The notes under the pieces were generated by a model. That model had not been told where the DNA came from, did not search any database, and worked only from the letters and a program-made list of their open reading frames with translations. From Moniliella sp. 'wahieum' (taxonomy: Eukaryota; Basidiomycota; Moniliellomycetes; Moniliellales; Moniliellaceae): a stretch of 64,000 nucleotides of DNA. This document shows, piece after piece, positions 1 to 12,726 of the stretch. Positions within the stretch are counted from its first letter, which is position 1, and the number at the start of each line of letters is the position of its first letter. Location: assembly GCA_003971905.1 (NCBI GenBank), contig RSEE01000015.1, forward strand, positions 496,001-560,000. The letters are read 5' to 3'. A program made the translations under genes and the position numbers.

Positions 1-3000
1 GGCGAGACTCGTCTCACTACCTTTTCCCGTCCATAACGCCGACAAGGTCGTTCCTCGTCCGAGTCCGACTCGATGGGGCTTCGGGCACCGTACCAAATTC
101 GGACATTACCTCGCTCCTGCGATGAGATAGGCGACCAGCAGGCCGGCCAGCCACCAAAGGGACCGAGGTAGAACGTGGGATGCACGACCGCATGGGGCTC
201 ACATTGTCTTCCTCCCCGCTGGGGAATCGAGGGACAAAGGCGACGGTTTGCGCGGTGTAGCGGGGGCGGTCTGCTCGACAGACAACTTGGATGGGAAGAC
301 AGTACCCATAGACACTGAGCTAGACACAAGCGAATGCGTCGACTGTCTCCGATTGGACATGGGCATGGGCGTGGACAGAGGCAGAGATGGAGTCACCGTC
401 TTATCCCCATCGTCGTCGTCCTCGGGTGCAGCAAACCGGGGCAGCCATGGTGCTGAACGGCGTTTGGAGGCAGTCGAACCCATGGTGATCGTTGATGCGG
501 TGGAACATCGTTTGTCCGAGGCAGAGAGCTCCAATGGAGCAAACACATCGGAATCGGGAGTAGCCACGCGCTCTGGTACCTCCGAAACAGGACCCACGAA
601 GGCGAGGGACAAACGTTTTATCTTCTTTGGCGTTTGGGTGAAGCTGGTGGACAAAGCGGGCTGGCTAAGCCGACGCCGGCGGAAAGGCGATTCGGGGGCT
701 GGAGAGGCTGATCGGGAGGGCGCAAGAGAAAGAGCCGACAAGGACGTTGACGGCCAGGCTGGTTTCGACTGGCGGACGAGGAATGGTCTCGGGTTCTGGG
801 GTAGTGGGCGCAACCAGCGCTTGCATCCGGGGACTAAAAGAAAAGGATACTTTGCCTGGCCTTGCGTTCACCGAGCGGGTGATCAACTCCTGGCCGTCGG
901 ATCCAACAACCCATTCGCAGCACCGGTCTTTAAACGATGGGCGGGCGACCCAGCGCGCCAAGCCATGCGATGGGTCAGGGACTGTGGTGGTAGGCAAGAC
1001 GACGGCTGGGGAAGCAAGTGCTTCCGCCTTGGCTCGCATGCCTGCCCGCCCAGCCAAACCGACAACTGCCGGGGGCAGCAGATCGCGACCATACCGGATC
1101 TGAAGTGGGGCGATTTCCTGAGCTTGGGGACGAGAGAAGGATGTCATGGTCGGATTCAAGAGACGAACGAGGATGGAAGACCGACCGAGCGCGGCACGGA
1201 GGTGCCGGGAAGCACCATGGGCACTTTCATGGACCTGAACGGCGCGCGATGGGTTCATACTCCGTGGGAACATCAGGTCGGTCACCAAACCGTTTGTAAC
1301 GAATTGGGTTGCGGTGAGCATAAGTGCTTGCATGTGAGCTCACGGATCCTGAATGAGCCACGATCGCGGCCATCACATGAGTCCCCAAGCTAGGTGGTGC
1401 TTCCGTCCCGGCCCGGGTCGTCAAGTTGGGCTCCTCCACTGCAGCGAGCGCCTCTTTGAGTGCAACGGCAATCCGAGGCTGGAGCTTGAGCAAGGTACAG
1501 TTGTACAGAGCCCTCTTGGCGCCTGAGTCGAGTACGGAGAGTACGTCGGGCGCGGCTTGTGGGGAAGTGGGAGGATATGGGACACTTGCTCTCCGTTCTT
1601 GGGTGGACGTAAGAGGGGATCGAACTCTTTTGAATACTGCTGCTGAAGCTAGGCCCGACGCGCGGGGACTCCTGATACCAGGAGAATTAGGTCGAGCGGG
1701 AAAGGTAATTGGGGAGAGTGGACGGGTAGTGAGGGACGAGCCTCTGTTCCCACCCGAAGCCGAGCGGGATGGAGCAGACGCTACCATGGATTGGTCCTGA
1801 GGAGTGGACAAGGATGGAGCAGCATCTTGATTGGTGAAGGGGAGTCGATCCGTAGCCACATCTTGGGCAATGCAATCGGGAGAGATCGACGCTGAGGCCA
1901 GCGCCGAGTCTTCCGAAGATGCAAGGCCATCCTTTTGAATCCGGGAGGACAAGAACGCAGCGAAAGAGCGGCGCGGGTTGGCTAGACCAGAGTCAGGCGT
2001 TTGAGTAGTTGGTTGGTTTAGCTGCGCAGTTGTCATATCCCGAGAACCAAGAGAAACAGGCTGATCAAGCGTCATATCTGGCTCCAAGTTGAGTGCATCG
2101 GCAAGAAAGTCCGGCACAGGCAATGATTTGGCAACGATGGGCGCGGCGAAGACGGCCGAGACGGCGAAGCCCTTGGCGTTCCCGCTCACCCAACATCCCT
2201 GCCGACCTCACTTGAAGAGGGGGCAGCGAAGGACGGCTTTTCGGCATCGTCTCGTCTTTCGCGCCCTCCAGCAAATCATTGAGAGGCCGGCGCAGGAGTA
2301 ACCTTTATGATGGCGAATGAATGTCAATAACAGTTCATCGGACGGTGTACCGATCAAAGGGAAAAATACGCACGGTGTACCTGGCCCGCGACGTCGACAA
2401 CCTGGCCCGGGGAAAGGAGCATGCCATCCAGAGGAGCAGCAACAGACAAGAAACTTGGACGACTCGGTAACGCAGTCGACTGTGACATGGATGGGGGCAA
2501 AGATGGACACGGGTCGTACGGGTCGTCGACCTGCTGGCCCACAGTGGTGGTCATTGGCGGCGGCGACCTCGGCGGTAGAGTAGAACGAAGCAACGCTGGG
2601 CGCTCTGGACTGGGAGAAGGCATTCTGCCCGTTACGGGGCAGCGGCGACGATGCCCCCAAGACTCACTTTCGGTAATGACCGAACCGATGCATCTGGAAA
2701 GGGCAGGGGGATGTGGGCTCACTCAAAGGGGAAGCTTGTTGCACCTCCCACACCGGGCAGGTAACTGCATCGACCGAGGGGGTTTCTTGAGTAGGTTGAG
2801 AGAGCTGGAGCGAAACCTGGTCCACCGCGAATCCTTGCGGGCCCTTTTTTTATTGGTTGGTGAGGAAGCAATGGCGTCAATGACGGCCGATGACGACGTG
2901 GGCGACGAGACGGGGACATCAGGGGGTGAGGAGGGTGCTGTGACGGAGGCGTTGGATTGGGAGAACGGGTCGCTAAGGGATAAAAGAGAAGGAGAGCTGT

Positions 3001-3367
3001 TCCCGTTGCTGGACCGAGACGAGTCACGTCGAAGCCAAGGGGCTCGGGGAGGGACCAAGGAGAGGGCAGAGTTGGAAGGAAAAGATTCGCTGGGCAGGCC
3101 ACATCCTGTTGCAAATCCTGTTGGAAGGCGGGGAACATTGGAGCTGGATGGAGCTATGACGACCGTGCTGGTGGGCTGGGCCGACGGCCAAGGGATTGCA
3201 GGAAGAGGAGGCAGGGGTGGCGGGCAAGACCGATACACTGCTGCCATGGGTAGCTGGACAGGGGCTGACCCTGATCCAGCCGAGGGCTTGAGGAGGGCGG
3301 CAGCACGGGAAAATATACCCCGTGCTCGTCCGAAGCGGGACGAACCGAGGAGGCGGGGAGCAGACAT
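1..3367 (-). CDS. Ser/Pro-rich protein, partial, runs off left edge
   Basis: I do not recognise this gene. A nearly continuous Ser/Pro/Ala-rich coding signal runs leftward, passing between frames about six times (segments near 3367-2723, 2722-2354, 2189-1227, 1333-665, 813-199). The composition stays the same across each switch and no intron is evident, so single-base deletions are the likely cause, as in the neighbouring conserved genes. The candidate start at 3367 (MSAPRLLGSSRFGRARG) is only the first clear Met of the Ser-rich frame; an ATG at 3675 is possible. Most of the protein looks disordered, with SP/TP motifs typical of phosphorylated regulators. Near 110-175 one frame gives a hydrophobic stretch (LWWLAGLLVAYLIAGA), perhaps a C-terminal membrane anchor, followed by a possible GTAATG donor. 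No catalytic domain is visible in the part present. Confidence 0.4.
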
Positions 3368-4255
3368 GTTGGGGCCGCGGCGCCGAGACGGACGCGCGCA
3401 ACGGGTGGAGGTGGAGCCACACGCGCTGGAGGAGGGTGGGTGGTGTGGTGGTGGTGGTGGCAGTGGTGGTTGTCGGCGTGGTTATCGTCGTCGGAGGGGC
3501 AGGTGAATGCTGGGCGAATATCAAATGCCACCACCCAGCCACCGGCTGGCCTGGTGACAGTGCCTGGACACACTCGGGTGGTGCGGGCGACAGGCGCCGG
3601 GCCACTCTGTACGGGAAGACACTGCGGGACCGAACACTGGCCGGATGCCCGCGCCATGAGCTGCATCGGCATCATGCATCAACTCAGGCAACGATCACCG
3701 CGCAGAAGAACCCCGCCAGTATTTATTCTTCAGTAGCACATCCCTAGCACATCCATCAGCGCATCCCACCGTCGGGTGCGCGTAACGCGGAACTCAGCAC
3801 GCAGGACTCAGGGTACTCTGGCCCCTCAGGCTGGGGCCTCAGGGCCTCAGTAGCAGCCGGCGTAGCCTGAAGCTTGAAGAGCTTTCGTATCGGGGCAGCA
3901 CCGCCCTTGCCACCCACAGCACGAATCCGCACAGGCCCCCCGCCCCCACCACAAAACTTATCTTCTTTCGGTAACCACAAAAAAGCCATCGCTCTTTCCT
4001 GCAGATCGATCTACCGCGGCCAATCCAACCAAACTAACCCGCATCCCCCTGTACCATGCCATGCATGATGATACTCTCACCAGTGATGCGCAGTCACTAG
4101 TCAAAACCCCTCGCGCCCATACCACCGCCACGCCGTCCTGGCCATAACCGTAACCAGCTTACATAGAGTAGCCAACCAGCAAAGCTAGTCATTAGCGCAT
4201 TCTAGGCGGTAGCATCACATCCGCCTTAGGGTTACGCGTTGGTAGGCCGCATGTC

Positions 4256-4274
4256 AGTGACTAGTGACTAGTGC
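4256..4274. repeat. Heptad array, CTAG-TGA type
   Basis: CTAG cores at 4261 and 4268 are flanked and joined by TGA. The same word recurs at 30631, 51750 and 55557. Confidence 0.85.
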
Positions 4275-4436
4275 TACTCGGCGCCAGTCAGCCTGGCATG
4301 GTTTTTTTCGCCTGTGCCGCACATTCTGTCTCAACGTCCCCAGTGAAAATGGAATTCTGTCCTCTACACACCACCCAACATTCTCTGTCCCACATAGGCC
4401 CTTCGGGCGGAGGCAGGCGGAGGTCTAAGGCATCCT

Positions 4437-4451
4437 AAGATCTAAGATCTA
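4437..4451. repeat. Heptad array, GATC-TAA type
   Basis: AGATCT occurs at 4438-4443 and 4445-4450, period 7, with an A linker. It lies about 50 bp from the AGCT array. Confidence 0.8.
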
Positions 4452-4496
4452 ATCTCTAAGACCTAAGACCCGTCTCCTGCTTTGTCGAAACGTTAT

Positions 4497-4529
4497 TGAA
4501 GCTTGAAGCTTGAAGCTTGAAGCTTGAAG
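4497..4529. repeat. Heptad array, AGCT-TGA type, four copies
   Basis: AGCT cores lie at 4500, 4507, 4514 and 4521, exactly 7 bp apart, joined by TGA (unit AAGCTTG). It is one of the longest perfect arrays in the window. Confidence 0.95.
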
Positions 4530-4963
4530 GAAGAACGATTTGCGTTCGCCACCGGCTGACCACCGGGGACACTAGACCACCAAGCTGGTACTTCGGGAGA
4601 ACGTGAGAACACACTGGTCACTTGGGTCACCGGTCACCGTTCACTGTGCGCGGTCGCCAATCGCGCCGTGGCGAGCTGGTGACATGCATGTGTGACATGT
4701 GATGCCCTGAGGCTGGCTGTGAGTACTCAGACTAAGTGGGGAGGGTAGGCACCGAGGTGCGCGCTGAGGCGCTGAGGCGACTGAGTAACGGAGTACTGAT
4801 GCCGTGCTGAGGCCACAAGGTGCCGATCGCGTCCGGAGTCCAGAGTAGTGGGATCTAAGGATTGGAGCTATTAGTAGCAAAGAAACTGTATGCACCCCCT
4901 GTGCGTTAATTTTTTGCATTTGCATTGCAAGTTCCTAGCTGCACATCATTGCATCATCGACAT

Positions 4964-4987
4964 CATCGATCATCGATCATCGATCAT
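4964..4987. repeat. Heptad array, TCGA-TCA type, three copies
   Basis: TCGA cores at 4966, 4973 and 4980 are spaced 7 bp apart with TCA linkers (unit ATCGATC). A further TCGA lies at 4957, out of phase. Confidence 0.9.
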
Positions 4988-6010
4988 CAATCACCAGTCA
5001 CACTAGTAACTATAATTACTAGTGGCTGTGGAGCTAGTGAAAAGGCACCGAGTTACCTACCCTCCTACACCGATGGAGGGTCAAATTTATATCAGACTCG
5101 CTCCTGTCCATGCGCCTCTCCGTTGACGACGTTGACGCGTTGACGTCCAACCCCCCAACGTCTCAACGTCTCAACGTCTCAACGTCTCAACACACCTCTC
5201 TCAAGATCTGAGAGCCTTAAATGTTAAACGTCAACGCGGGAACGTTGAAATGGCACGTTCAACGTGTTCAACGCCGAAACACCACAGTGCATTATTCAGT
5301 TCACCGTTCACGCGCCGCGCTAGCGTCATTGATCGAATCGAAGACCTATAGGTCGACTAGCTTGGCTTAGGCAGGACAATCCCTTGCGATGAATGATTAT
5401 CGATTAATGATTACCAAATTGGATTTACATCAATCCCATGCACCCATAAGTTCAGACATACAATTCCCGCAGCGATACGCGAATGTGTCAAAGCTGCAAG
5501 AGGGGCAAAAGCTGTGGCAAGGAAAGGGGAGGGCATCGATTGTAGTCACTCGCGCCGGCATGTCACCGTGATGGTCAGCGAGCGCTCAGCGCGTCAGCAC
5601 GTCAGTAGAGCCCTGTGGAGCTTGGAGCCACACCCTGCCACACCAGGCCACGCCTTTATTAGCTTTACTCGTGCATGGTATGCTGTGGCTGAACACACAC
5701 AGCCATTGCATGTGGATAGATTGAATCGCCCCCGCACTGCCTCAAAACGCGCAGCGAGTAAGCCAGGAGTGCATCAGCGCCATCAGCGCGTTGGGACCCT
5801 CGACGGGCTGAGGAGCTGGGGAGCTGGAGCGTACTGGAGCCAGGAAGCACATGACTTGAAGCTACTAATGGAAGCATCTGGGACAGGAGAACAAGGAAGC
5901 GCTTTTCATCGACCTTCCTGATATGCCAAGTGAGTGATTGGGTGAATGAGATGGCGATGATCGATGATCGACATTATCGCTCAGGCGCTCAGGCTGAGCA
6001 GCGCGCTGGC

Positions 6011-6027
6011 TGATGCATGATGCATGA
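6011..6027. repeat. Heptad array, TGCA-TGA type
   Basis: TGCA cores at 6014 and 6021 are joined by TGA. Confidence 0.8.
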
Positions 6028-6172
6028 TGATTGCCATGTGATGGATGTGATCGACACAGTGCCCCCCTGCCGGATCGTGGAGCGCGCAAAGCAAGCACCC
6101 TGGCATGTCACTGTTCCTGCTCCGGAACCCCGAGGCAGGGAATCACCTGCTGGATGTTGGAGTTGGGCAATT

Positions 6173-6195
6173 CTGAGATCTGAGATCTGAGATTG
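6173..6195. repeat. Heptad array, GATC-TGA type
   Basis: GATC lies at 6177 and 6184 with a degenerate third copy (GATT) at 6191, all 7 bp apart and joined by TGA. Confidence 0.85.
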
Positions 6196-7072
6196 GAGAT
6201 GTGGGATTCCAGGTGGGATTGGTGCTTAGTAGCAAGGGTATCGCGTGCCACCGACTGTCTCGCGGGAAAGTCGAAGGAAATTAGCCCCAAAAGTCGGAGA
6301 AAAAGTCAACGCAAAACCAAGAGATTAATCTCTCGATATCGAGCATCAAGATCCACCAGTCGTACGTCCCGCGCCCCCAGGCCACCTTTGTCTCTGTCTC
6401 TCTACCGCCTCAACCACCAACGGCAACCGACGGGGATCTGTCGCCCTCAGTCTCTCTGAGAAATGGTACGAAAACCCATCAACAGTGATCGACACAGGAA
6501 AAGAAATAATGCCTCGATCGGATGGGAAATCGAATCCATCCAATGGTGCCTTCGTCAATTGTCCTGTGGGACGCGTATACACATCCCAGGTGTACCCCAC
6601 ACGGCCAAGCCGGGATTCGCAGGTTCAGCAGTGGTAGGGTCTACATTGCATGTTACCGGTTACCTGCCATTCAACCTCTCCCTTTCTCTGGAATGTCAGA
6701 TACCATACCACAGTCATTATCATGTTCCGTCTACTACTAGCCAGTTACGAGTCCATCAAGACTGTCGAGGTATAGAAGCAGAGGAGTGTTGAAAACGGGA
6801 GTACTCGAGCCAAATCGATGATCGTCTGATCGACCTCACCAACCTCATCAACCTATCAACCTCCCATATCAGCCTCACACCGATGTTGGCTCGCCTCGTC
6901 GATCATGAGTACCACGCAGATGGATTGGTTTATATCGACTGCATATTCAAGAAACAAAAAACCGCTGGCAGGAAGAGGATGCCGTGCGTGCCGAAGATGG
7001 TCTGACAGCGGTAGGGCACGGAAATAGGAAGAGAGAGCAAAGGGAGAAAAAAGAACGGGAAGGGGGTACGCG

Positions 7073-10000
7073 TTAAGCCGCAATCTCGAACAGCAAGTCG
7101 GATTGCGAGACCGAGTCATTGGGCTCGACAAGGATCCGCTTCACCTTGCCCGAAACGGGAGAGGAGACGACAGTTTCCATCTTCATCGCGCTCAGCACGG
7201 CCAGAGGGTCGCCGGCCTTGACCACGCGACCCACCTGCGTGCGCACTTCTACCACCACCGCCGCCAGGGGAGACCCCACCTGGCCTGGCTCTCCCGCCTT
7301 GGCCCCCTCGCGGTGCACCGACTCCACCGCTGCATTCTTGTCTTCGACAATGATGGACCGCGGCTCAGCGTTCAGCTCAAAGAACACCTCGCGTGTGCCG
7401 CGCTCCGAATTGACCGCACCCACCGCCAACAACTTGATAATAAGCAGTTTGCCACGGTCAATGTAGGCGTGAATCTCTTCGCCGACGGGAGCCTTGCTGA
7501 GGAAGTAACGGGTGGGGAGATGAGAAAGGTCGCCGTATTTGGCCAAAAATTCTTGCAAGTCTTCAAACACTTTGGGATACATGGCGTAGCTGATTGCATC
7601 GGCAGTGGTGATCGTCTTGCCATACTTCTTGGTCAGGGTCTTCTTGATTTGCCGCAAGTCGACGGGCGCCATTGATGCCCCGGGCCGTCCATCGATCCTG
7701 GGCTTGCCACGCAGGAGCTTGGTCCGCAGCGGCTCAGGGAAGCCACCGGGAGGCGTACCAAGATAACCTTGGAAGTATTCAACGACCGAGTTGGGAAAGT
7801 CGAGCTTGTCAGCACGCTCCTCCACCTCGGCCGCGGTCAACTTGTTGGCAACAAGGAACTGAGCAAAGTCACCGACAACTTTGGACGAGGGTGTGACCTT
7901 GACAATGTCGCCGCAAAGCTTATTGGCCACAATGTAGGCCTTCTTAACTTCGCTCCACTGGCTTCCGAGGCCGAGGGACATGGACTGGAACATGAGGTTG
8001 GTGTACTGTCCACCGGGCATCTCATGATCAAACACGGACGAATCTGACGCTTTGACTTCCTGCGCAAAGCACTGGTACAACTGGCGTACCGAAGTCCAGT
8101 ACAGGTTGAGAGCCATGATGTCCTCATGGCGAATACCGGGACCGAGGCCCGTCTGTTCAAGCGCAGCCACCAGTGCGCCCATCGACGGCTGCGACGTGAG
8201 CCCCGACATGGAGTCGATCGCCACGTCCACCACATCCGCTCCGGCCTCGGCGGCAGCTAGCATGGAGCTGAGCGCAATGCCTGCCGTGTCGTGCGAATGA
8301 ACATGGATGGGGGTCCGGATACTTTTTCCGGATCGAACCGACCAAGAGAGCGGCTGCAGGTTTCATCAGGCCCGCCATGTCCTTGATACCGAGAATGTGG
8401 ATTCCAGTCTTGACCAGTTCATCAACCAGGTTCATGTAGTACTCCAATGTGTACTTGGGGTGCGCCTTGGGGTTCGCTACATCGCCAGTGTAGCACACGG
8501 TACCCTCTGCCACGCCGCCCGCCTTCTTGGCTGCGTCAATTCCCAGGCGCAGGCTGCCCAGGTCGTTAAGTGAGTCAAAGACTCGGAAAATGTCCAGACC
8601 ATTCTCGACGGCTTTCTTGCTAAACTCGTAGATCAAGTTGTCAGGATAGGACGTGTACCCTACCGCATTGGCCCCACGGACAAGGGCTTGGAAGGGGATA
8701 TTGGAACGAGCTTGCGCAACTTGCGCAAGCGCTCCCACGGGTCTTCGTACAGGAACCGCATCGCCACATCAAAAGTAGCCCCGCCCCAGCACTCGAGGGA
8801 AAACGCATTCTTGAGCGCATACGACGTGGTCTTGGCAATGTTGGTCATCTCGATCGTACGCAGACGAGTAGCAAGAAGCGACTGGTGAGCGTCACGCCAC
8901 GTCGTGTCCATAATAAGGGTTCCCTTGTACGCCCGCACGGCCTTGGCAAACGCTTCGGGTCCTTCGTGAAGAAGAATGGAACGCCAACCCTCCTGGCACG
9001 GGACAGCCGTGTCAATGGCCTTGGTTGGGTCTGCCGGATCGTTCAATCGAGGAATCTCAATGTCCGTCTTGAGTCCAGGTTCGCCAATCTGGCCTTGAAT
9101 GTGAGAACCATTGACGGCCATGTCGCCAAGATAGGCCAAAAGCTTTTGCGCGCGGTTCTGGCTCGAGACCAAGTTAAACAGCTCGGTGTGTCGTCAATCA
9201 TTGTCGTCCACGTGTTAGCCGAGGCAAAGGCTTCATGGGTGATGAGACGGACGAGGAAAGGGACGTTGGTCTTGACGCCGCGGATGCGGAACTCGACGAG
9301 TGCACGCAGCATTTTACGCCGCGTCACCTCGTACGTCGCACCACGGCACGTAACCTTGACCAACAGCGAATCGTAGTGGGGCGTGATTTGCGCACCGGCA
9401 AAACCGCTGCTGGCATCCAGCCGCACACCATTCCCGCCGGCCGAACGGTAAACTTCAATCTTCCCCGTGTCAGGCTGGAAATTCTGAGTTGGATCTTCCG
9501 TAGTGATGCGGCACTGGATGGCAGAGCCACGCTTCTGGATCGTCTGTTGGGTCAAGCCCAGATCGTCCAGCGTCGCGCCCGCCGCAATTTGGATCTGAGC
9601 ACCGACAATGTCAATACCTGTGATTTCCTCAGTGATTGTGTGTTCGACTTGAAGGCGGGGGTTGATCTCGATAAAGTAGTGACGGTTTTGTTGGTCAACC
9701 AAAAACTCTGCTGTGCCCGCGTTGCGGTAGCCGGCCATTTTGGCAAGCTTGACCGCGTCGTTCAATAGAGCTTGACGGACCGAATCGTGCAAGTTGGAAG
9801 CGGGAGCCACTTCGACGACCTTTTGGTGCCGACGTTGAACTGAGCAGTCACGCTCAAACAAATGCACCACATTTCCCTCGCCATCAGCCAAAAGCTGCAC
9901 CTCAATGTGCCGCGGGTGGTCGAGGAAACGTTCGATAAACACAGTTGCGTCTCCAAACGCCGTCTTGGCTTCCGACTTGGCCATGGAGAAGGCTTGCTCA

Positions 10001-10733
10001 AACTCCTCGGGGCTGCGTACGACGCGCATGCCGCGACCACCACCACCCATCAGCCTTGATAATCACAGGAAAACCCACATCCTTGATAAACTCCTTAGCC
10101 TCCTCGTAGCTCTCGATGGGACCAGGGGTGCCTGGCACAATCGACACACAGCCCTACGAGCCAGGTCGCGAGCCTTGACCTTGTCGCCAAGCGCATCGAT
10201 TGTCTCCGGGCGAGGACCAATAAAAGCAACCTGCCGCCTCGACCTTCCGAGCAAATTCGGCGTTTTCCGAGAGAAAGCCATACCCGGGGCTGGTAGAAAG
10301 AGAAGCAAGGTCAGCCAAACGATCATTGCCCACACGTACACAGAAAGAAAAGAAAGGAGACGCACTGGATCATGTCCACACCATGATCGAGGGCGATGCG
10401 GATAATGTCATCAATGGCGAGGTAAGCGCCTACGGGGGACATGCCCGCGCCAACCTGATACGCCTCGTCTGCCTTCCAGCGATGAGCAGAGAGACGGTCC
10501 TCGTTGGAGTAGAGAGCAACTGTGCTCATGGCGAGCTCATGAGCAGTACGAAATACGCGGATCGCAATTTCACCGCGGTTGGCCACCATGAGCTTGCGTA
10601 GCGGTTCGCCGTCGTCGGCGCCGCCCATGTGCTGGCGGATCTTGGCAAGGGTGGGGATGGCATGACCAGTCAGCACACTAGGCGTGGCAGGGACGCTGAC
10701 GAAGGGGTCGACGACCGAGGGGTGTTCCGCCAT
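7073..10733 (-). CDS. PYC1: Pyruvate carboxylase
   Basis: Biotin-dependent, ATP-driven carboxylation of pyruvate to oxaloacetate; the enzyme is cytosolic in most fungi and replenishes the TCA cycle. The order is N-terminal biotin carboxylase ([13 protein letters not shown] near 10560; ATP-grasp Gly-rich loop GGGGRGMRV near 10040; [18 protein letters not shown] near 9640), then carboxyltransferase ([16 protein letters not shown] near 8900; [17 protein letters not shown] near 8660), and a C-terminal biotinyl domain with AMKME, biotin Lys codon at 7181-7183. The ATG at 10733 gives [11 protein letters not shown]. One intron, 10365-10290 (76 bp), splits the His codon of [14 protein letters not shown]. 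At least six frame changes follow, each explained by one or two missing bases (for example GG to G in the codon pair for PE before LFNLVSSQN, near 9190). The gene is complete in content, so I treat it as functional and mis-sequenced rather than a pseudogene. Confidence 0.95.
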
Positions 10734-12726
10734 GGTACCTCCAAACGTGGTGGCAGTAGGTGGGAGAGAAGGGAAGATGAGGCAAGGTGGTGGTGGGCAG
10801 AACTCAGGCCGAAGGAGCCGCACGATTGGAAAGCAGGTAGCAATCATTAATCAGGCAAGCAGCATCGCACCGGCCAGCCACCCCACCACGTACGTCCGTG
10901 CACACTGGCGCCATGCGCCCCCCATGATTTCAAGGGTCCATGGCTTGGTTTCCGCTTGCATGTCCGCCTGGGCGTCAGGCCGCACAAGCCTCACATCGCG
11001 CCAAGCCGCCGTGGCAAACGTGCGACCTGGACTTCATCATCCGTCCTGGGGCCCCCGTGCCCTTCTTGGCACGAACCCGCATGGGGGCTCTGTCTGCCTC
11101 CATACTGCTCTGATGCTGCGCTGGTATTCAAACTGGCGCTGGGCCAGGCCAATAAGTCCGCATTCTGAGTCTGTCATTTTGGTACAAGTATACAATTTGC
11201 ATTGGTTCCTGTTTACCGTTCGCGTCTTTTCCCCGTCGCGGACAACGACGATCGGAGTGGCAATGCTTAATGCTTTCAGTGAACGAGGGGAGCAGGATAG
11301 GTCGACAGTTCGAATAGAGGGGCAAATACTCAGAGCTCAGCTCATCGATCACCGGTCATCGATCACCTCATTATTGTGTGCATTCCATTGACAGAGCTTA
11401 AGGCTGGACAGGGGGAACGCTACGTCTAAACCGAACCATATGCACTTGGTTAATTTGCTCTCCAGAATAATATAGCTGCCAAGAGTTTATTGGATGAGGA
11501 GACTGTGGGCGGGGCTTGAGGCCGCGGGGGCTACTACTTGGCGCACCTTTACTGGGGCGTGTTGGCGATAGATCCGTAGTTACACCAGCAATCGTTCTCC
11601 GCGCCCAAGCCAACCACGCCAAGACGCGGAACGATGTTAAAAGGCCCTGGCTGCTGCAATACTGGTGTGACAAAACGATTATTTCCTCCGGAATAAGACA
11701 CAGTGCACACCAAACACTCTCCGTCCTTCGGAAGCTCGAAAGAGTCATACAGTGTCATGAATTTCATTGTAGGCACCATTGTATTGCAGTCGTGAACTGC
11801 GAGCGCTGAGAGAGCCGAGAGGTGAGTCGTTGGGTGCTCGTTGAGCATGGTGAACTAGGACGCGGGCGCGATTGAGACAGCGAGACCCGCGAAACACTGG
11901 TGATTTTCAGCGTGAGACTCTTCAACTGAGAGGTTCAACCTTCAGCTTCAAGCTTCAGGAGCCTTCAACGTCTTCAATAACGTTCGCGTCGACCTTCATG
12001 TTCTTCAAGCCTGCCAGAATCCCTCACACTCTTCAATAACCCACACACCTCGCTATTTCGGACTTGTCAGACATCTGGATCTGATCTGTGATCTGAGATC
12101 TGAGATCTGAGATCTGACTATAGAAGTACAGTGACTGGTCTGACTAGCTGACTCGTTTGTCCGTCGGACCAGAGGCTCACACAGGCCGAACTTACTAGCT
12201 TCTCGCGGACATGAATGTCTCAGCAGTTCTCACACCATATATACTCTGTTGTATCCGAGCAGGCAGGCGCTTTGGCGTGACATGTGACACTCGGTGCATG
12301 CCATGCCTCACAAGCTGGAATCTTCAACCAGATTTTTCCGCCACAGTGTGCGCACTATGCACCTTGAACCATCGTTGAGGCATTGCATGGTACGAATGGT
12401 ATTCCTGCCTTCCGCATATTCATGGCTGTTGCACGGTATGCATGTCTAGTAGCGTCTAACGACTACGTACAATACAACACACGAACCCACACGCTTTTGC
12501 GGCAAGGCCAAAGCCAAGAACAAGTTGATTTTTGAATCGGGGATAGGGCCCGAAAAAGGAAGCATCTCGGAAAAGAGCACTTCAACCGCATACCATGCAA
12601 AGGTATTCAACTTTGGTCGCCGTCCAAAACGACAAAGAGCCGAACGGTTGAGGCTCGACAGCGTCCCTTCTTGGTCGCCAAGCCAATGGGCCAATGGTGC
12701 CGAACCATTTCCTCCATTGACTCCAT
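10734..12726. other. Gene-free interval between PYC and RPS0
   Basis: The first ~100 bp upstream of PYC are pyrimidine-rich on the minus strand, as expected for a fungal promoter and leader. The rest shows no supported gene, only palindromic words, a GATC array, and AAGCTT and AACGTT runs near 11930-12000. Confidence 0.55.
12078..12117. repeat. Heptad array, GATC-TGA type, four in phase
   Basis: GATC cores at 12090, 12097, 12104 and 12111 are exactly 7 bp apart with mostly TGA linkers (unit AGATCTG). Two more GATC cores at 12078 and 12083 precede them out of phase. Confidence 0.95.

Larger units (their letters stand above)
3676..7072. other. Gene-free interval with heptad and octad repeats
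   Basis: I find no convincing gene in about 3.4 kb. The stretch carries many short tandem palindromic heptads (listed separately), an AACGTCTC octad run near 5157-5190 and several scattered CTAG and GATC words. Open frames here are short and compositionally random. Confidence 0.6.

Noticed and set aside
248-3506. Long plus-strand open frames across the left-edge gene
   Set aside because: Antisense shadows of GC-rich Ser/Pro codons; the minus-strand reading has the more protein-like composition.
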